Shown here in pieces: positions 33,975 through 46,615 of a stretch of DNA of 64,000 nucleotides. Source of the DNA: Peronospora farinosa (Eukaryota > Oomycota > Peronosporomycetes > Peronosporales > Peronosporaceae); assembly GCA_947646735.1 (NCBI GenBank), contig CANTFK010000666.1, positions 372,001-436,000 on the forward strand, in the 5' to 3' direction. Each line of letters begins with the position of its first letter. Position 1 is the first letter of the stretch. A program made the translations under genes and the position numbers. Under the pieces are notes generated by a model, which did no database searches, had not been told where the DNA came from, and saw nothing but the letters and a program-made list of their open reading frames with translations.

Positions 33975-36323
33975 ATGATACGCTCGAAGGACGGCAAACG
34001 GACGAAAAACTACAACGGAAACAGAGTAGAGCCCCCTCTTGATGACAAAGAGGCACTTACCACGAAGCAGGAGACGATGGACGACGAACAGCCGCTTGTG
34101 GACCGTGAAGATGAATCACTGGAAGATGCAAGCTCGTCGCCGCTATTAATGCAGAAACCTGTTGCGGCCTGGGCAGTTGGAGGTCTTGGCGTATTGTTCC
34201 TCTTGGTGGTGGTTCTAGTGGTCCGAGTGGGCACTTTGCAGGTCTCACGAGAGACCTTACGTACACAGACAACTACTTGGGTGGAGATGCTACCCAATGA
34301 TGTTATCAGTCATTTGGATACAGATGTGGACCCGTGTGACGACTTGTACGCGTTTAGTTGTGGTTCATGGCAGAAAAATGTGGAGATCCCGGAAGACAAG
34401 TCGAGTGTGTCCTTGTCGTTTTCTACTGTAAATGACAAGAATGAAAAGGTGCTGAAAGACGTGATGCAACAAGGTTGGCCGCTCATGGGCGAGTTGTATG
34501 ACTCGTGTATGAACTTTAACAACAAGAGCAGTAAGACGGCGAACGACGCGTCGTTAAAGGTCCTGTCGCCGGTATTAGAGCAAATTGCTACGACGAAAAG
34601 CAAGAAGGAGCTGTTTCAATTGGCAGGAGTCTTGTACAAAACAGGAACGAGCTTTGTGACAGGACTTGGTGTCGATGCAGATGCTCGAGAAGCGACCGTG
34701 TACGTGTTGTCTGCATCGCAAACTGGACTGTCACTGCCAGATCGCCAGTATTATTTGGACCGCAAGAAGCTTGACTCGATCAGTGACGCGTTCCATGCGT
34801 ATGTGGTGGAGTTATTTGTGCTGGTTGGATGGGAGTCGCGTGCAGCAGCATCGCAAGCTTCCACAGTGATTGGCTTTGAACAAACGCTTGCACCGCTTTT
34901 CGTACCGAAAGAAAAGCTGGAAGATCCTGTCGCAACGTACAATCGTATGAGCGTGACCCAAGCTGCTGATCGATATCCGTTGGTTTTCTCACAGTTCTTG
35001 AAGGGCGCGGGGTTGCTTAAGAATCTCACAGATCAGAACGCTGACGTGATCGTGCAAACACCTGAATTTTTTAACCGTGTTGAAAAGCTCGTGACTGGAG
35101 ATTCTGTGACTTTGGAGACCCTGAAAGCTGTGCTGATGTACCAGTTTATCAGTGATAAGGCAGCTATTCTCAGTGAGCCTTTCATTCAGGCGAAATTCTC
35201 TTTCTTTGCGCGGACTGTCAGAGGTCAAAAGAAGCGTTCCCCGCGATGGAAGGTGTGCCTTCACCATGTTACCGACAGCTTTCCTGACTTAATGGGCAAG
35301 TATTTTGCGCTCCTTCAGTTCGACAAGGCTAGTGAGCAACTTGCCAGCCAACTTGTGGCGCAAATTCAAGCGTCGATGCAGAAGAACTTCAAGCAGGTGG
35401 ATTGGCTGGACCAGCCCACTCGGCAGGCTGCGGTTGAAAAACTTGGCAACATGACCAATCTTATTGGGTATTCGACTCTCTCCGAGCACTTTCCGTACGA
35501 ACTACGCGGCGACGCACTACTTGCAGACAATATGCGGATCATCAAGGAGCATCAGTTTATTCGAGATTCAGGAAAGATCGGTGGTCCAGTGAACCGTAAC
35601 AAATGGGCAATGACGGGTGCTGAAGCGAACGCGTATTATCAGCCGAAGGCAAATCAGATCGTATTCCCTGCTGGCATCCTCCAGTCGCCATTTTTCGCTT
35701 TTGAACACCACCCTGCACGCAACTTTGGTTCTATAGGTTCTATCATCGGTCACGAACTGACGCATGGCTTTGATGCCTCCGGAAGATACTACGCTGGTGA
35801 CGGCAATTTGCGAAACTGGTGGAGCAACGACACAGCAACCAAGTTTTCACAGCGGGCTGATTGTCTCGTGAAGCAATACGATAGTTTTGCAGTGACGAGT
35901 GATGCAGATCAGGATAAGGTGCTGGGCCACGTCAGCGGGAACTACACTTTGAGCGAGAATATTGCCGACAATGGCGGCCTCAAGTTGTCGTTTAACGCAT
36001 ATCAAACATACATTACGATGCAGGCCCGGAAGCTGAGTAATGTGAGCGAAGACGAAGCGACAGAGCTGACTAGTTCAATGAGCCAAGTGGGGCGTAGCTT
36101 GCCTGCTGATGTAGCCGACAGACTTTTCTTCATCTCGTTCGCTCAGACATTCTGCGGTAAGACAAGCGACGCCATGACGATACAAAGCTTAGCCACAGAC
36201 TTGCACTCGCCTGCGCGGTGGCGCGTTAACGGAGTTGCAAGCAATTCGCACGACTTCGCACGCGTGTTCTCATGTCCCGCTAGCTCACCCATGAACCCAA
36301 AGACAAAGTGTCAGCTATGGTAG
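33975..36323 (+). CDS. M13 family zinc metallopeptidase (neprilysin/endothelin-converting-enzyme-like)
   Basis: 782 codons from ATG 33975, single exon. A cytosolic acidic N-terminus (1-61) is followed by one membrane segment (about 62-86), making a type II protein with the peptidase outside the cytosol. The ectodomain opens with VDPCDDLYAFSCGSW, the M13 N-terminal signature. The catalytic HELTH is at 593-597 in GSIIGHELTHGFD, and ENIAD at 661-665 supplies the third zinc ligand Glu661 and the Asp. The C-terminal CxLW end, here KCQLW, closes with the Trp typical of M13. It should cleave peptides at the cell surface or in the secretory pathway. It is intact. Confidence 0.96.
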   Translation: MIRSKDGKRTKNYNGNRVEPPLDDKEALTTKQETMDDEQPLVDREDESLEDASSSPLLMQKPVAAWAVGGLGVLFLLVVVLVVRVGTLQVSRETLRTQTTTWVEMLPNDVISHLDTDVDPCDDLYAFSCGSWQKNVEIPEDKSSVSLSFSTVNDKNEKVLKDVMQQGWPLMGELYDSCMNFNNKSSKTANDASLKVLSPVLEQIATTKSKKELFQLAGVLYKTGTSFVTGLGVDADAREATVYVLSASQTGLSLPDRQYYLDRKKLDSISDAFHAYVVELFVLVGWESRAAASQASTVIGFEQTLAPLFVPKEKLEDPVATYNRMSVTQAADRYPLVFSQFLKGAGLLKNLTDQNADVIVQTPEFFNRVEKLVTGDSVTLETLKAVLMYQFISDKAAILSEPFIQAKFSFFARTVRGQKKRSPRWKVCLHHVTDSFPDLMGKYFALLQFDKASEQLASQLVAQIQASMQKNFKQVDWLDQPTRQAAVEKLGNMTNLIGYSTLSEHFPYELRGDALLADNMRIIKEHQFIRDSGKIGGPVNRNKWAMTGAEANAYYQPKANQIVFPAGILQSPFFAFEHHPARNFGSIGSIIGHELTHGFDASGRYYAGDGNLRNWWSNDTATKFSQRADCLVKQYDSFAVTSDADQDKVLGHVSGNYTLSENIADNGGLKLSFNAYQTYITMQARKLSNVSEDEATELTSSMSQVGRSLPADVADRLFFISFAQTFCGKTSDAMTIQSLATDLHSPARWRVNGVASNSHDFARVFSCPASSPMNPKTKCQLW

Positions 36324-36371
36324 AATATTATCTGCATTCACAATAAGTTTGTTCTGAAGCTGCTATTTGCT

Positions 36372-38296
36372 CTAGACGGGAACAGAGCCAAGCTGCTCAT
36401 CAAGAAGCTTGGTCCTTGCTTCAACCTCGTCATCCTCATCAGCTTCTCCGCCAAGCCCAAAGCAGCGCTCCTCTACATTTCGAATGAGGCCGCGGTCATA
36501 CGAACGCAAATTGCCCCCGCTCCGGAAACGATAACGATTCGCATTAAGCAACTCGTTTGTAGTGCGATTGCGAGCTATGAGGTAGAGGTGGAAACCCGCA
36601 AGTTGGGCGACTGGGAGCAAAATCAATAGCAGGTAAATCATGCCCACGACTGCGTAGACGCGCAGGTCGTGATGGTAACGCCATAGTAGATACAAAACAT
36701 ATTCCATTCCAACCAGGTCAACGGCCAAGAATACGACGAATAACAGAAATGCTGCGTAGTTATCGCGTCCCACGCAGTTGTCTACAAATGGGCAGCTAGA
36801 GGCACAAAGGTCGCAAGTTAGTCGATCGAGCAAGTTAGTCTCTCCAAGGAAGGGTCATTTGTCACTCACTGATGGTCAAAAACAGGGACACAAGTTTTGC
36901 AAATGCGGCAGTGCTTGGATCTGGCAGGTCTCTGGATGTGGCACGTGTGACACAACGGGCGCTCCATACATTCACGCTGAGCACGCGCACTGGCACTCTC
37001 TTTATTCGTGTCTTCCTCTTCCCCGTCGCCATCGTCGCCGCCAATGAGAGCTTCGGTGACCTTCTTGTACGCTATTGCATACTCCTCATTGTCGTTTGGA
37101 GCACTACCGGGCTTGGTCGTTACAGTGCGATAGAAGAAGTACCAGGTCACTGCATCCCATGCTAAATGTGGCACTATAAAATTGCGTCTATCTGGCATTG
37201 CTGGCAGTACGAGGAGCAGATAAATTAGCGCGGTGGCCACCGCATTAAGTACTGTGAAGTAGTACGGAGCCCGACTGCCAGGATCACACCACCACGTAAA
37301 TGCAGCAATGTTCCACGCCGCAACTCGCACTTCATGCTGCTTAAGGTATCGTACAACTTCCCAAAAATGCTTTAATTGCGCCAGATCTCTCGGTGTTCGT
37401 TTTTTCGCATCCAATGCCATGACGTCTGCATCAAGAGTCTCTACTAAAAACTGCACCGTATCTAACTCTCCTCTCATTGCTGCAAGATGCAAAGGGGTTT
37501 GACCAAACTTGTCCGGTGCGTCAGAGCTTACTTGAAGATACTGAAACACTGCTACAATCTCCGTCGCTCCTTTATACGCTGCCCAATGTACTGCCGTGTC
37601 TCCATCATCGTCGACGAGCGTCACATCTGCTCCATTTCTCACACAAAACAGCACCAACAATGGATGTCCGTTCTGCGCTGCTACCAGTAATGGCGAGCGG
37701 TGTTTCTTAGCGTCGCACTGGTTGATATCCACCCCAAGTCTCAGCACGAGTGTCCTCAACGCACTCAAATTTCCTGCTGCACAGGCCCAATGTATCGGGT
37801 GCAACTGGGCCCTCCCATCTTCACTTGGAGAATCTATAGGTGCTCCTATAGAATTCAAATAGTACAGGAACTCCCCGTCAGCTTTCTGCGCCGCCCAATG
37901 AGCGATCGTGTGGCCTTGTGCATCTCGTCGCTCACGTGCCAATTCGTCGCCGTATTGAGCCACAAGCAGTACAAACTGCGCCAGATCATTGCGTTTCGCG
38001 CATGCAAACATTTCTTCGATTGGAGTCAGTGGCAATTGCTTCTCAGGTAAAGAATCATGGGAATTATGCTGACAAGTGTGCGAGTGGCCGTGACTGTGTC
38101 CATGTTGTGAGGTAACTACTGCCTTGTTCGAAACGGTAAGAATTGCGTTGGAAGAAGAAGACACAAGAGAAGAATCTTGAGTAGATGATGAGATGGTTTG
38201 GTCCGTGGAAGGCGCTTGCAAGAGCGTAGAGATGTCCACAATGACATCGGTGTCGCTCATGTTAGTGAGATTACTTGTAAATTGTACGCACATCAT
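36372..38296 (-). CDS. Ankyrin-repeat DHHC palmitoyltransferase (Akr1/HIP14-like)
   Basis: Two exons (38296-36870 and 36795-36372) with a 74-bp intron (CA|GTGAGT ... CCTCTAG|CTGC) that splits the catalytic motif: the join creates D474-H475-H476-C477. Product 616 aa. A His-rich Ser-rich N-terminus (HGHSHGHSHTCQH) precedes five to six ankyrin repeats (about 95-330; DTAVHWAAYKGA, QTPLHLAAMRGE), two membrane segments, the Cys-rich domain [34 protein letters not shown], then two more segments. It is expected to S-acylate proteins at Golgi or endosomal membranes, with ankyrin repeats recruiting substrates. A second ATG at 38260 is an alternative start. Confidence 0.95.
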
Positions 38297-38716
38297 GAAA
38301 CGTTTCGATTGGTGGAAAATAAAAATGTATTTGAATTTGAGTATCTTTTTTTAGATATAGCCATTTACATCAGGAATTTAGCAGCTGTTTTGAGTTTTCT
38401 AAACCTGGACAAAAATAGGCGAAAATAACCATGCAGATACTGCATGAAGGAATCTTTGGTACCGGTATTTTTATATGCTTGTTCTCAGCAGAACAAATTT
38501 GCATCACAAGATTCGTTTCATCTGGCAATTGAATCTCAACATTCGATGATTACACAGTGAGGACAATCTCGTCAACAGTCGTGGTCTCCACTATCAGAGT
38601 ATAATATTGAACTGGTACGTGCAACGTCGCGCATATAAAGCATTATCTTCACGCTGATCAAATAATTCTCACTCTTGAATCTACCAACAGTAGCATCCTC
38701 TCACATTCTGCATCGC
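38297..38716. promoter_or_regulatory. Divergent promoter region, DHHC gene and SPX-RING gene
   Basis: A 420-base gap between divergent genes. It is AT-rich next to the DHHC gene. ATATAAAG at 38633-38640 lies about 80 bases before the SPX-RING start and could act as a TATA element. Confidence 0.4.
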
Positions 38717-40043
38717 ATGAAGTTTGGCAAGCGCGTACGTAGTTTAGCGTCTCCGGAGTGGACTGCTGACTACGTGGACTACAAGGCACTGAAGCGAGAG
38801 ATTAAGCTGTCATTTTCCGGTACTGATAATGCTGACAAACGCGTGATGTGGTTCCGATCACTGTTGGAGTCTGAAATGCAGAAACTCAACGAGACCCACG
38901 CTCGAATCCTCGACGAATTAATGAATCGTGAATTGAAACCACTGCAACAAACGTTGGGAACTCGGTGGGTGCTTTCGCATGCCACCGCTCGGTCATTGTT
39001 GCTAGACGTGCTCTCGCTTTCACACAAGGTGGACGCATTCCGTCGCTTCGTGGTGTTAAACAGCCTAGCCATCGTCAAGATCGCCAAGAAATTTGACAAG
39101 GCAACAAACTCGGAGGGTGAGATTGAAGACAACTCGGCCGCAACGTCACGACTCAAGGCTATAGTGCTGGAAGGCCTAAAGTGTCAACCATTCTATGATG
39201 CAGCATCGCTCGATGCTTTGTGCGATGAAACAGCAGCACTCACTGACCGAGTGATGTTGTGTGTGTTACCCGATTATAACTTCCGCCTCGGGCCGCGAGC
39301 TTTAAGGTGCCCAATATGTCTTTGCGTGGATGTCCAAGCCCCGATTACACTCTCTTGCGCACACACATTTTGCTGGTCATGTTTGTCCCAAGCAGCTCAG
39401 CATCGTTTTCGCTCGTGTCCGCTTTGTCGTCGCGCGCAAACCGTCGATCCTCGTGACTTCGAAATTGACGGACTAGTGAAACGCTTCAAGCGCACTTACG
39501 AATTCGTGGAGAAATCTCTAGATGCAGTTCCGTTGGTTTCGAGCCCCATGCGGCAGATTCTTGCAGAGGCGTTCAACGTTAGTAATGATTATCTACGTGA
39601 AGTCGATGAACGGTACGCAGCGCTAGCTTTGTTACCATCGGCATCTTTTGACGAGCCACAGCCCACAACAATTGCAATCAAAAACCTTAAAACCGACGTG
39701 GAGAAGAAGGTGCCTCTTGCAATTGGTGTATCCGTTGCTGAGAAGGAGGTGGAGGAAGCAGAAATGGAACCGCCTTTAGTTTTTGACAAGGGTGACATGG
39801 TCGAAATTTTTCATAGCGAGCAATGGTATGCCGGTGTGGTACTGGAGCGCAACGAAGACTAACGTTGGTGACACGTATTCCGTGATATGGCGTGTAAAGG
39901 ACAAGTCCCAGCGGTTTGGTCAGCGTACACCACGCCACCTTCTACGCGAGCCACAAGAAGTCCCTGCACCACCTGCATTGTACAAGTATGCAGCTGAAGC
40001 TTGGCGTACAGCTGCGAGCTGGGCATTCGAGCCTTTTCGGTGA
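38717..40043 (+). CDS. SPX-RING protein, probable E3 ubiquitin ligase (single-base frame change near the 3' end)
   Basis: From ATG 38717 the protein begins MKFGKRVRSLASPEWTADYV, a clear SPX domain start (SPX about 1-150), and has a C3HC4 RING finger from Cys198 (CPICLCVD ... CAHTFCWSCL ... CPLCRR). SPX domains bind inositol polyphosphates and report phosphate status; SPX-RING proteins such as plant NLA ubiquitinate phosphate transporters. Toward the end VFDKGDMVEIFHSEQWYAGVVLE starts a small SH3/Tudor-like module that hits TAA at 39860-39862; its second half (DTYSVIWRVKDKS ... EPFR) continues in the +1 frame to the TGA at 40043. Dropping one T of GACTAAC restores it. Confidence 0.88.
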
Positions 40044-40285
40044 CTTCAATTGCGGTTGACGAAGGTGGCGTTAGCAATACCATGGTCAGCATAAATCCTA
40101 TACGTTTATCTAAAGTTTTTATGCTTTACAAGCAATCGAAATGTAGCCATAAGTTACTTGAAGTGCACTTTGAAGGTATCTCCTTTCTAGCCAATCATCT
40201 CTTTTCGTTCCACTCTATCCAATCACATCACTTTATTAGAATCAACCGATCAGTTACGAGAACAGAAACAAAAGAGTGATTGTCA

Positions 40286-42371
40286 ATGAGTTCGCCCCCT
40301 TCGTCGTCGCTGCCTCCACCGTCGCCCGTGACGCTCGATCCTGTAAAAGAAGTGCCTCGTGCCCTTCAAATCGTCAGTATAAATGAGGAAGGTACAAATT
40401 TTACATTAGACGAAAAAGCGCTCCGTGATATCTTTCACCAGGTCCCAGAAGATATGAAAGTCGCTATTTTTTCCGTCGTGGGCGCTTTTCGCACTGGTAA
40501 AAGCTTCATTCTTGACTTATTCTTACGCTATTTGCGACATGCAAGTTGTGGTCCGATGCTGAAACCTGATGGAGCGCAGGATGAGAGTACGGAAGTATGG
40601 AAAGCCTGGGTTATGGAAGGTGTAACGGGTAGTGGAGAAGTAAAGCTTGAAGGCAATTCAAATGTGGAACAGACCCATGGAGAGAAGGGGTTTTCATGGA
40701 GAGCAGGAAGGAAACGTAATACAACGGGTATTTGGATGTGGGAGACGCCTTTTATTCGCAAATGCCACACGGGTGAAGATATTGCAGTGTTTCTCATTGA
40801 TACACAAGGCATGTTTGATTCAGAAACATCTCAGATGCTTACAGCTAGTATCTTTGGACTCAGTACATTATTGAGTTCGTATCAGATTTATAATGTGGAC
40901 AAGAGAGTGCAGGAAGATAATTTACAACATCTTGCGCTGTTTACGGAATATGGACGGTAAGGAGGAGAATTTGATTATTTTGGTGAATGTAACGGTTGTT
41001 TATTAACTTATTGTTTTTCTTTTTGGAGGATAGAATGGCATTATTTCGAGATGATTCGTCGTCGTCGTCTTTGACAGACAAGCAGCAGAACTTGCAGCAT
41101 GCAGCGTCGACGGCTTCGACGGTGACGTCGGAGGCTTTGCATGATTTGGACAAGACGACGTCTTCAGTGAGTGAGAAAAGCGACGTGGAAGAGAAGGAGG
41201 AGAACGAGGACAAGGCTAAGGAGGAGGAGGACGACGACCACGTGCCCAAGTACCCCTGCCCGTTCCACCGTCTTGACTTCTTGGTGCGTGACTGGCAGGA
41301 TTATTCGCGGAACCAGACATTGGCTGAAAAACGTGAGGACATGAAGCAGTATATGGTGGAGCTATTGTCGTCTCGCAAGCAAAAGGATCTGGCAGACACG
41401 CGCGAACAGATCAGCTCGTGTTTTGAGAAGGTGGCGTGCTTCTTGTTGCCCCACCCCGGTCACGCGGTTACGGAGCGTGAGTATGATGGATCGGTGGAGG
41501 CTATTGACAATCGGTTCTTAGAGCTTCTGACGGCTTACCTTGATGACCTCTTCACCCCTGCGAACTTGTACCCGAAGAAAATTCATGGAGTAACGGTAAA
41601 CTCACGCGAGCTGTTCACGTACATTAAGACGTACGCGGGACTCTTTCGTGAAGCGTCTATCTTTCCAGAGGCCAAAACGCTGCTGGAAGCTACTGCCGAG
41701 GCAAATAATGTGAATCAGCGTGATAAGGCTTTGCTCATGTACAAACGTGAGATGGAGAAAATTGCGGGGTCAAAGTGTCAATACGTTCCAGTACAGGAGC
41801 TGGAAAGACACCACAAGATATGTTTGGAGGGTGCCATGGCTGTGTTTGATGACGGTGCACGTATGGGCCGCCGCAGCGAGATTGTGCGCTACCGCCATGA
41901 AGTGGCAGAACAGATTGAGAAGGAGCGTCACCGTTTCCTAGAGATTAACGCTGAGCGTGACCCGTACAAAAACTTGGAGTTCTACCTGATTCCCGGGTGT
42001 CTAGCGTTGGCGCTGCTCGTGTTTCGCATCTCTCAGGACCTCTTCTGCTACGAGCACATCGGCTACGATATTCCACTCTATGACTGCAAGTACGTTGCCC
42101 TCGTACTATGTGAAGTGCAAGGGGCTCCCAGCTCAACGTTTCTTAATCTTTGTGGTCGAGTTGGACTCACACACTTGCTATGTTTTCTGTGCTAACTTAC
42201 AGGCAAGTGAGTCACACGCTATCGCACCTGTATTGGGCGCTGATCGTATTCATGCTGTTGATCATGATGTCCACTGGACAAGTAATGTTCAAGCGCGTGA
42301 AGACAGTGATTTCCATTGTGAAAACCGCTATGGACGCCTCCAAGGACGACGGCAAACGGAAGAAGGACTAG
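40286..42371 (+). CDS. Atlastin-like GTPase (ER membrane fusion)
   Basis: Three exons (40286-40956, 41034-42089, 42203-42371), introns 77 bp (GTAAGG...GGATAG) and 113 bp (GTACGT...TTACAG); 631 aa. The G1 loop GAFRTGKS is at 66-73, followed by TTGIWMWE, the G3-type DTQGMFDSE, and FTEYGR at the first splice join. A long acidic Ser/Glu/Lys-rich insert (about 230-285) separates these from FLVRDW and the middle helical bundle, an unusual extension right after the intron. Two hydrophobic segments near the end (LEFYLIPGCLALALLVF; YWALIVFMLLIMM) form the ER hairpin, and a basic amphipathic tail ends KRKKD. It should fuse ER tubules. Confidence 0.95.
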
Positions 42372-42665
42372 GTTGCAACAAGGTGCCACTGAAAGCACCA
42401 CGGCACAACAGGGATAGTTGCTATTGTGTAATTGGGTGCAAGGTGCTGGCTGCTGTGTATTACGTGCATAGTGTTCATCAATTTGCTTCCTAGTTTTCGA
42501 ATATTGTGGTATCAACTTTCTTGATCTGCGTATGATGTATCGAGTGGTAAATTTCTCTAAAACCTACTATTAGTGCCCCAAAAATGGCGCCAAATCACAC
42601 TCTATTCGTACTTATCCCAGACATCTTCAGTACTTCTTTTTCCGCATTCTCTAAACTTCCTTGCG

Positions 42666-45504
42666 ATGGTTGCAGCCATGTCCGTGTCTCTCTCGGGTCC
42701 GCCGCGTGTCTCAACAAGAACTGTGTGTCCTACCCCATCCATACCTTCATCCGCTGCTTCTCAGCGTCGTCGACAATGCAGCGCTGGACCTTTAAAGGGT
42801 GTCGTGGCAATCGTAGACGTCCGCGTTGGCGCAGACGCTCAGATCGACTGCAGTGACGTTGTCGCGAGGAAATTACGAGAACTTGGAGCGTCTACCGTCA
42901 AGAGATTTACACCTAAACTCACACACGTGGTACTGAGTCATTTTACACCTGTATGGAAGACAAAGATCACGAAATGGCAGGCAGGAGGCGGTTCAATGGC
43001 TGCAGCTGCAACGAGATACGAACTAAAAATTGTGTCGCAGTTGTGGGTCAATGCCTGTTATGTGAGTAAAAGGAGAATGGACGAGTGTCCGTTCTTTCCT
43101 GTGAGTCAATACAATTTGCTAGAGAATGTCGTTCTTCAAGCCAATTTTAAGCTTAATAGACGTCAGTCACTGGGAGCAGAAGAATGGAAAGTTAGAGCAG
43201 AAGAAGAGGAAGTAGACCAGAAAAAAAATGATACGGAGACGAGTGTTGATGCTGTGAATGGAGTGGCACCATCGACACCATTGTCATCATCTTTTAGGAT
43301 AAAAAAGGAGCTGAATGACGGAAGAAGGAAACGACGTGCACTATCAATGGAGCCGATGGCATCAGATGCAATATTAAAAATGCTTGGTACGACCGATGCT
43401 ATGTTGGGAGAAGTAGAGATGACGACACCAAAGCAACCAATTCGATGCAAAAGTGGGAGCACATCGGTGAGGCGGAGAAAGACATTGAACGGACCACCGT
43501 CTCAACAGGATGAAGATGAAGCTACAGTATCACAAGTAAGTGGAACTGTAGATGAAATTGAGTTGGAGAATGAAAAGAAGGATGTGATCAAGGAGACGGA
43601 AAATAACGTGATGGTGATTCAGGAGAACCAAGCTATACCTGGTCTACTGTTGAAAGAGGATACAGCTGCCGTCGTCATGTCAGGCTTGAGCACCACTACA
43701 TCCTCAAAAAATAATAGTGGAAAATTAGATACTTCTGACGACAATAGTAGGAAAAAGGACCCTACAGCACGGGAATTACGACGCCGAAACAGGACTTCAC
43801 TTTCTTACGGCAGTGGATTAACGCTTAAATCGGGTATCTGGTCATGCGCAGCATGCGGTTGCTCAAACCCTCGAACGCGCAGAAATTGCAGAGATTGTCA
43901 AGTCTCAAAGGGTTGTGCTAAATCGCCGGGCGCTGATACTATCAATCGTGCACCACTTGCAGCCGTCGCGAACGCTGTAGCGGGCTCACTAAAGACATCT
44001 GCCTTACCGTCTGCAGCCGCATTAACTCCGGCTACACCTGGAACAAAGACTTCGACTCCTACGAAGAAAATAAGAACACCGACGAGCTCTGCCAGCGGAC
44101 AAAAAACGCCTATCAGCAGCCCATCTGTGCTAGAACGGACACCACGGTCACTGACTCGACCAACAGCTAGCTCGGCTGCGAAAGTTTGTAGTACTCCGAG
44201 CCCGGCATCGTCTAGAATTACGCGGCCAACTAAAATTTCAAGCCCTAGCTTCGCCACGAGATCAACAACCCAAAGTCCCGCAATTGGAAGCTTTACGTCA
44301 AGGCAGACAATGCGTTCCTCTCTGGCGAGTGCTTCAGTCTCGACTGATGTGCAAGTACAAAAGCATTTAGTGAAGAAAGCACAGCAAAGACTGCCAACGA
44401 TGGCGGGCCGATCGAGTGCCATGGAAATCACGCAGAACGCAGCGAGAAAGCGTGCTTACTCGCCTGTTTCCAGCAACACCTTGACAACCCCAGTCGTGAA
44501 GAAAGCGCGACGGGATAGCAACAAGGAAAATACTGTAATGAAGCATATGGCAACTCCAGGCTCTGTGTCGGGGTTTTTGAGAAAGCATCGGGACGTGAAC
44601 TCTACCCCAATTCCAATGGCAATGAATTTTTCTAGCACAACGAATAGAAAAACTCTACGCAAGACTCCACGCAACGTTATAGGCATTACGGGGGTAAGCG
44701 CAGAGACACGTGGGGTGCTGCAGTGCGCGATTCATGCTATTGACGCCAACATGTCAAATGACTCTGGGCATCGAAAGGCACGTGTGGTGAAGAGCGTGGA
44801 CTACACTGCTGGAGTAACACACCTTATTGTGGGCAAAGATGCTAGACGAACTATTAAAGTGCTTTTCGCAATTGCTCGTGGGGCTTGGATTGTATCAGAA
44901 GACTGGGCTTTTTCATCCCTTGAACAAGAGCGGTGGCTGCCGGAAGAAGACTACGAGCTGACTATGTTCGCAAACAAACGCGCACGTGAGCATCCAGAAT
45001 GTCGACAAATCTTCATGGGCATGAAGGTTCATGTCGGATCCAATGTTGATCCATCTCGTGAAGTCCTTCAGTCTCTAGTGCAAGTTGCAGGTGGAGAGGT
45101 AAGTGATGGTTAGGCTATATGTGGAGCTGAAAGTGTGCATGCACATTTACTTATGATGGTCCTTGTTTTCTATGCACTGCAGATTTGCAACCAGATTTCA
45201 GTAGCAGACATTTGCATTTGCGGTGATGCTTTACTGTTTCGACGAGCTCAGAGGACTGGCATTAGAGCTGTCACCTCAAAGGTACACGTGCTTGCGTGTA
45301 GAGATAATTGATTTGTTGCAGATATTTTTAACGTTTGTTCTGTTTCTGGAATAGTGGGTGTTTGATAGTATTGCTGCAATGAAGCTTGAAGATGATGCGA
45401 AGTATACCGTTGCAGAACCCTTTGGTACACCTGCAAAAACTCCGACAAAAAGTCGTCGAGCTGCAGTTTCAGGGCTCGAAGCGCACTCCACTGTGCCAGA
45501 ATAA
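42666..45504 (+). CDS. Multi-BRCT protein with RanBP2-type zinc finger (microcephalin/TopBP1-like)
   Basis: Three exons (42666-45098, 45183-45281, 45355-45504), introns 84 and 73 bp, all phase 0; 893 aa. The N-terminal BRCT domain (about 40-165; LRELGASTVKRFTPKLTHVVLS ... LWVNACYVSKRRMDECPFFPV) resembles microcephalin. A long Ser/Thr-rich linker holds one RanBP2-type finger (about 394-415; WSCAACGCSNPRTRRNCRDC). The C-terminal region carries a BRCT tandem (KSVDYTAGVTHLIVGKD ... GAWIVSEDWAFSSLEQ; then MGMKVHVGS ... WVFDSIAAMK). A nuclear phosphoprotein reader for DNA damage or mitosis is likely; the exact orthologue is not certain. Confidence 0.88.
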
Positions 45505-45917
45505 AGCATCGATGGCGACTATGACACAGTATGTGCATTAGTACGGTGCAGCATCGCAGCATCCCCTTATTTGAATGTAAACGTTGTTTTCGAGTCTTCC
45601 AGACGATTTGTACCGCGTCGGCAAATATTGTAGTCAACCAAACCGACAGTTTTGCACGGTCTCGCCTGGGGAACGTATATGTATCGAGCACTAATAATTT
45701 TACAATGAACATAATACCACCACATTGGTATATCTACGTATATTGATGCTTCGTGCTTATTCGATACGTGAGCTCTATTGGTCCTCTTGGTCATCGGCAC
45801 TCGACGGGGCTCAGCTTTGTGTTACGCTACAAGAAGCTAGCTGAGAAATAGAAAAGTTGAAGGAGTTGTAGCGGGTCAAGCTGGAGCTAGAGGAGTTTAG
45901 GCTATTGCTTGAGGAGC
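45505..45917. other. Intergenic between convergent genes
   Basis: 413 bases, AT-rich, between the 3' ends of the BRCT gene and the CAP gene. Nothing coding was recognised. Confidence 0.5.
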
Positions 45918-46615
45918 TTAAAGAGCTGGAGCTGATCCTGGACCTGGAGCTGGAGCTGATCCTGGACCTGGAGCTGAACCTGGAGCTGAACCTGGAGCTG
46001 GAGCTGGAGGAGCAGGACCTGGAGCTGATTTTGGGTCTGGACCTGGAGCTGATCCTGGACCTGGAGCTGATTCTGGACCTGGAGCTGGACCTGGAGCTGA
46101 TTCTGGACCTGGAGCTGGACCTGGAGCTGGAGCTGGAGGAGCAGTACCTGGAGCTGATTCTGGACCTGGAGCTGATTCTGGACCTGGAGCTGGACCTGGA
46201 GCTGGAGGAGCAGGACCTGGAGCTGAACCTGGAGCTGGAGGAGCAGGACCTGGAGCTGAACCTGGAGCTGGAGCTGGAGCTGATCCTGGACCTGGAGCTG
46301 GAGCTGGAGGAGCAGGACCTGGAGCTGATTTTGGATTTGCAGCTGGACCTGGAGCTGATCCTGGAGCTGGAGCTGGAGGAGCAGAACCTGGAGCTGATTT
46401 TGGATCTGGAGCTGATCCTGGATTTGCAGCTGGACCTGGAGCTGATCCTGGAGCTGGAGCTGGAGGAGCAGAACCTGGAGCTGGAGCTGGAGCTGATTCT
46501 GGATCTGATTCTGGATCTGATTCTGGATCTGACTCTGAATCTGATTCCTGATCTGACTCTGGATCTGATTCTGGATCCGATTCTGGAGCTGAACCTGGAG
46601 CTGGAGCTAAACCTG
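45918..46615 (-). repeat. In-frame degenerate tandem repeat in the CAP gene
   Basis: Plus-strand units such as GGAGCTGGAGGAGCAGGACCT and GGAGCTGATTCTGGACCT recur over about 600 bases, followed by a (GGATCTGATTCT)-type block near 46496-46590. All are multiples of three, so copy changes keep the frame. The opposite strand is also fully open here (Leu/Glu-rich), which is an artefact of the repeat, not a gene. Confidence 0.92.

Noticed and set aside
36796..36869. Apparent loss of the DHHC motif (DHQ then stop)
   Set aside because: A 74-bp GT-AG intron splits the motif; splicing restores D-H-H-C exactly.
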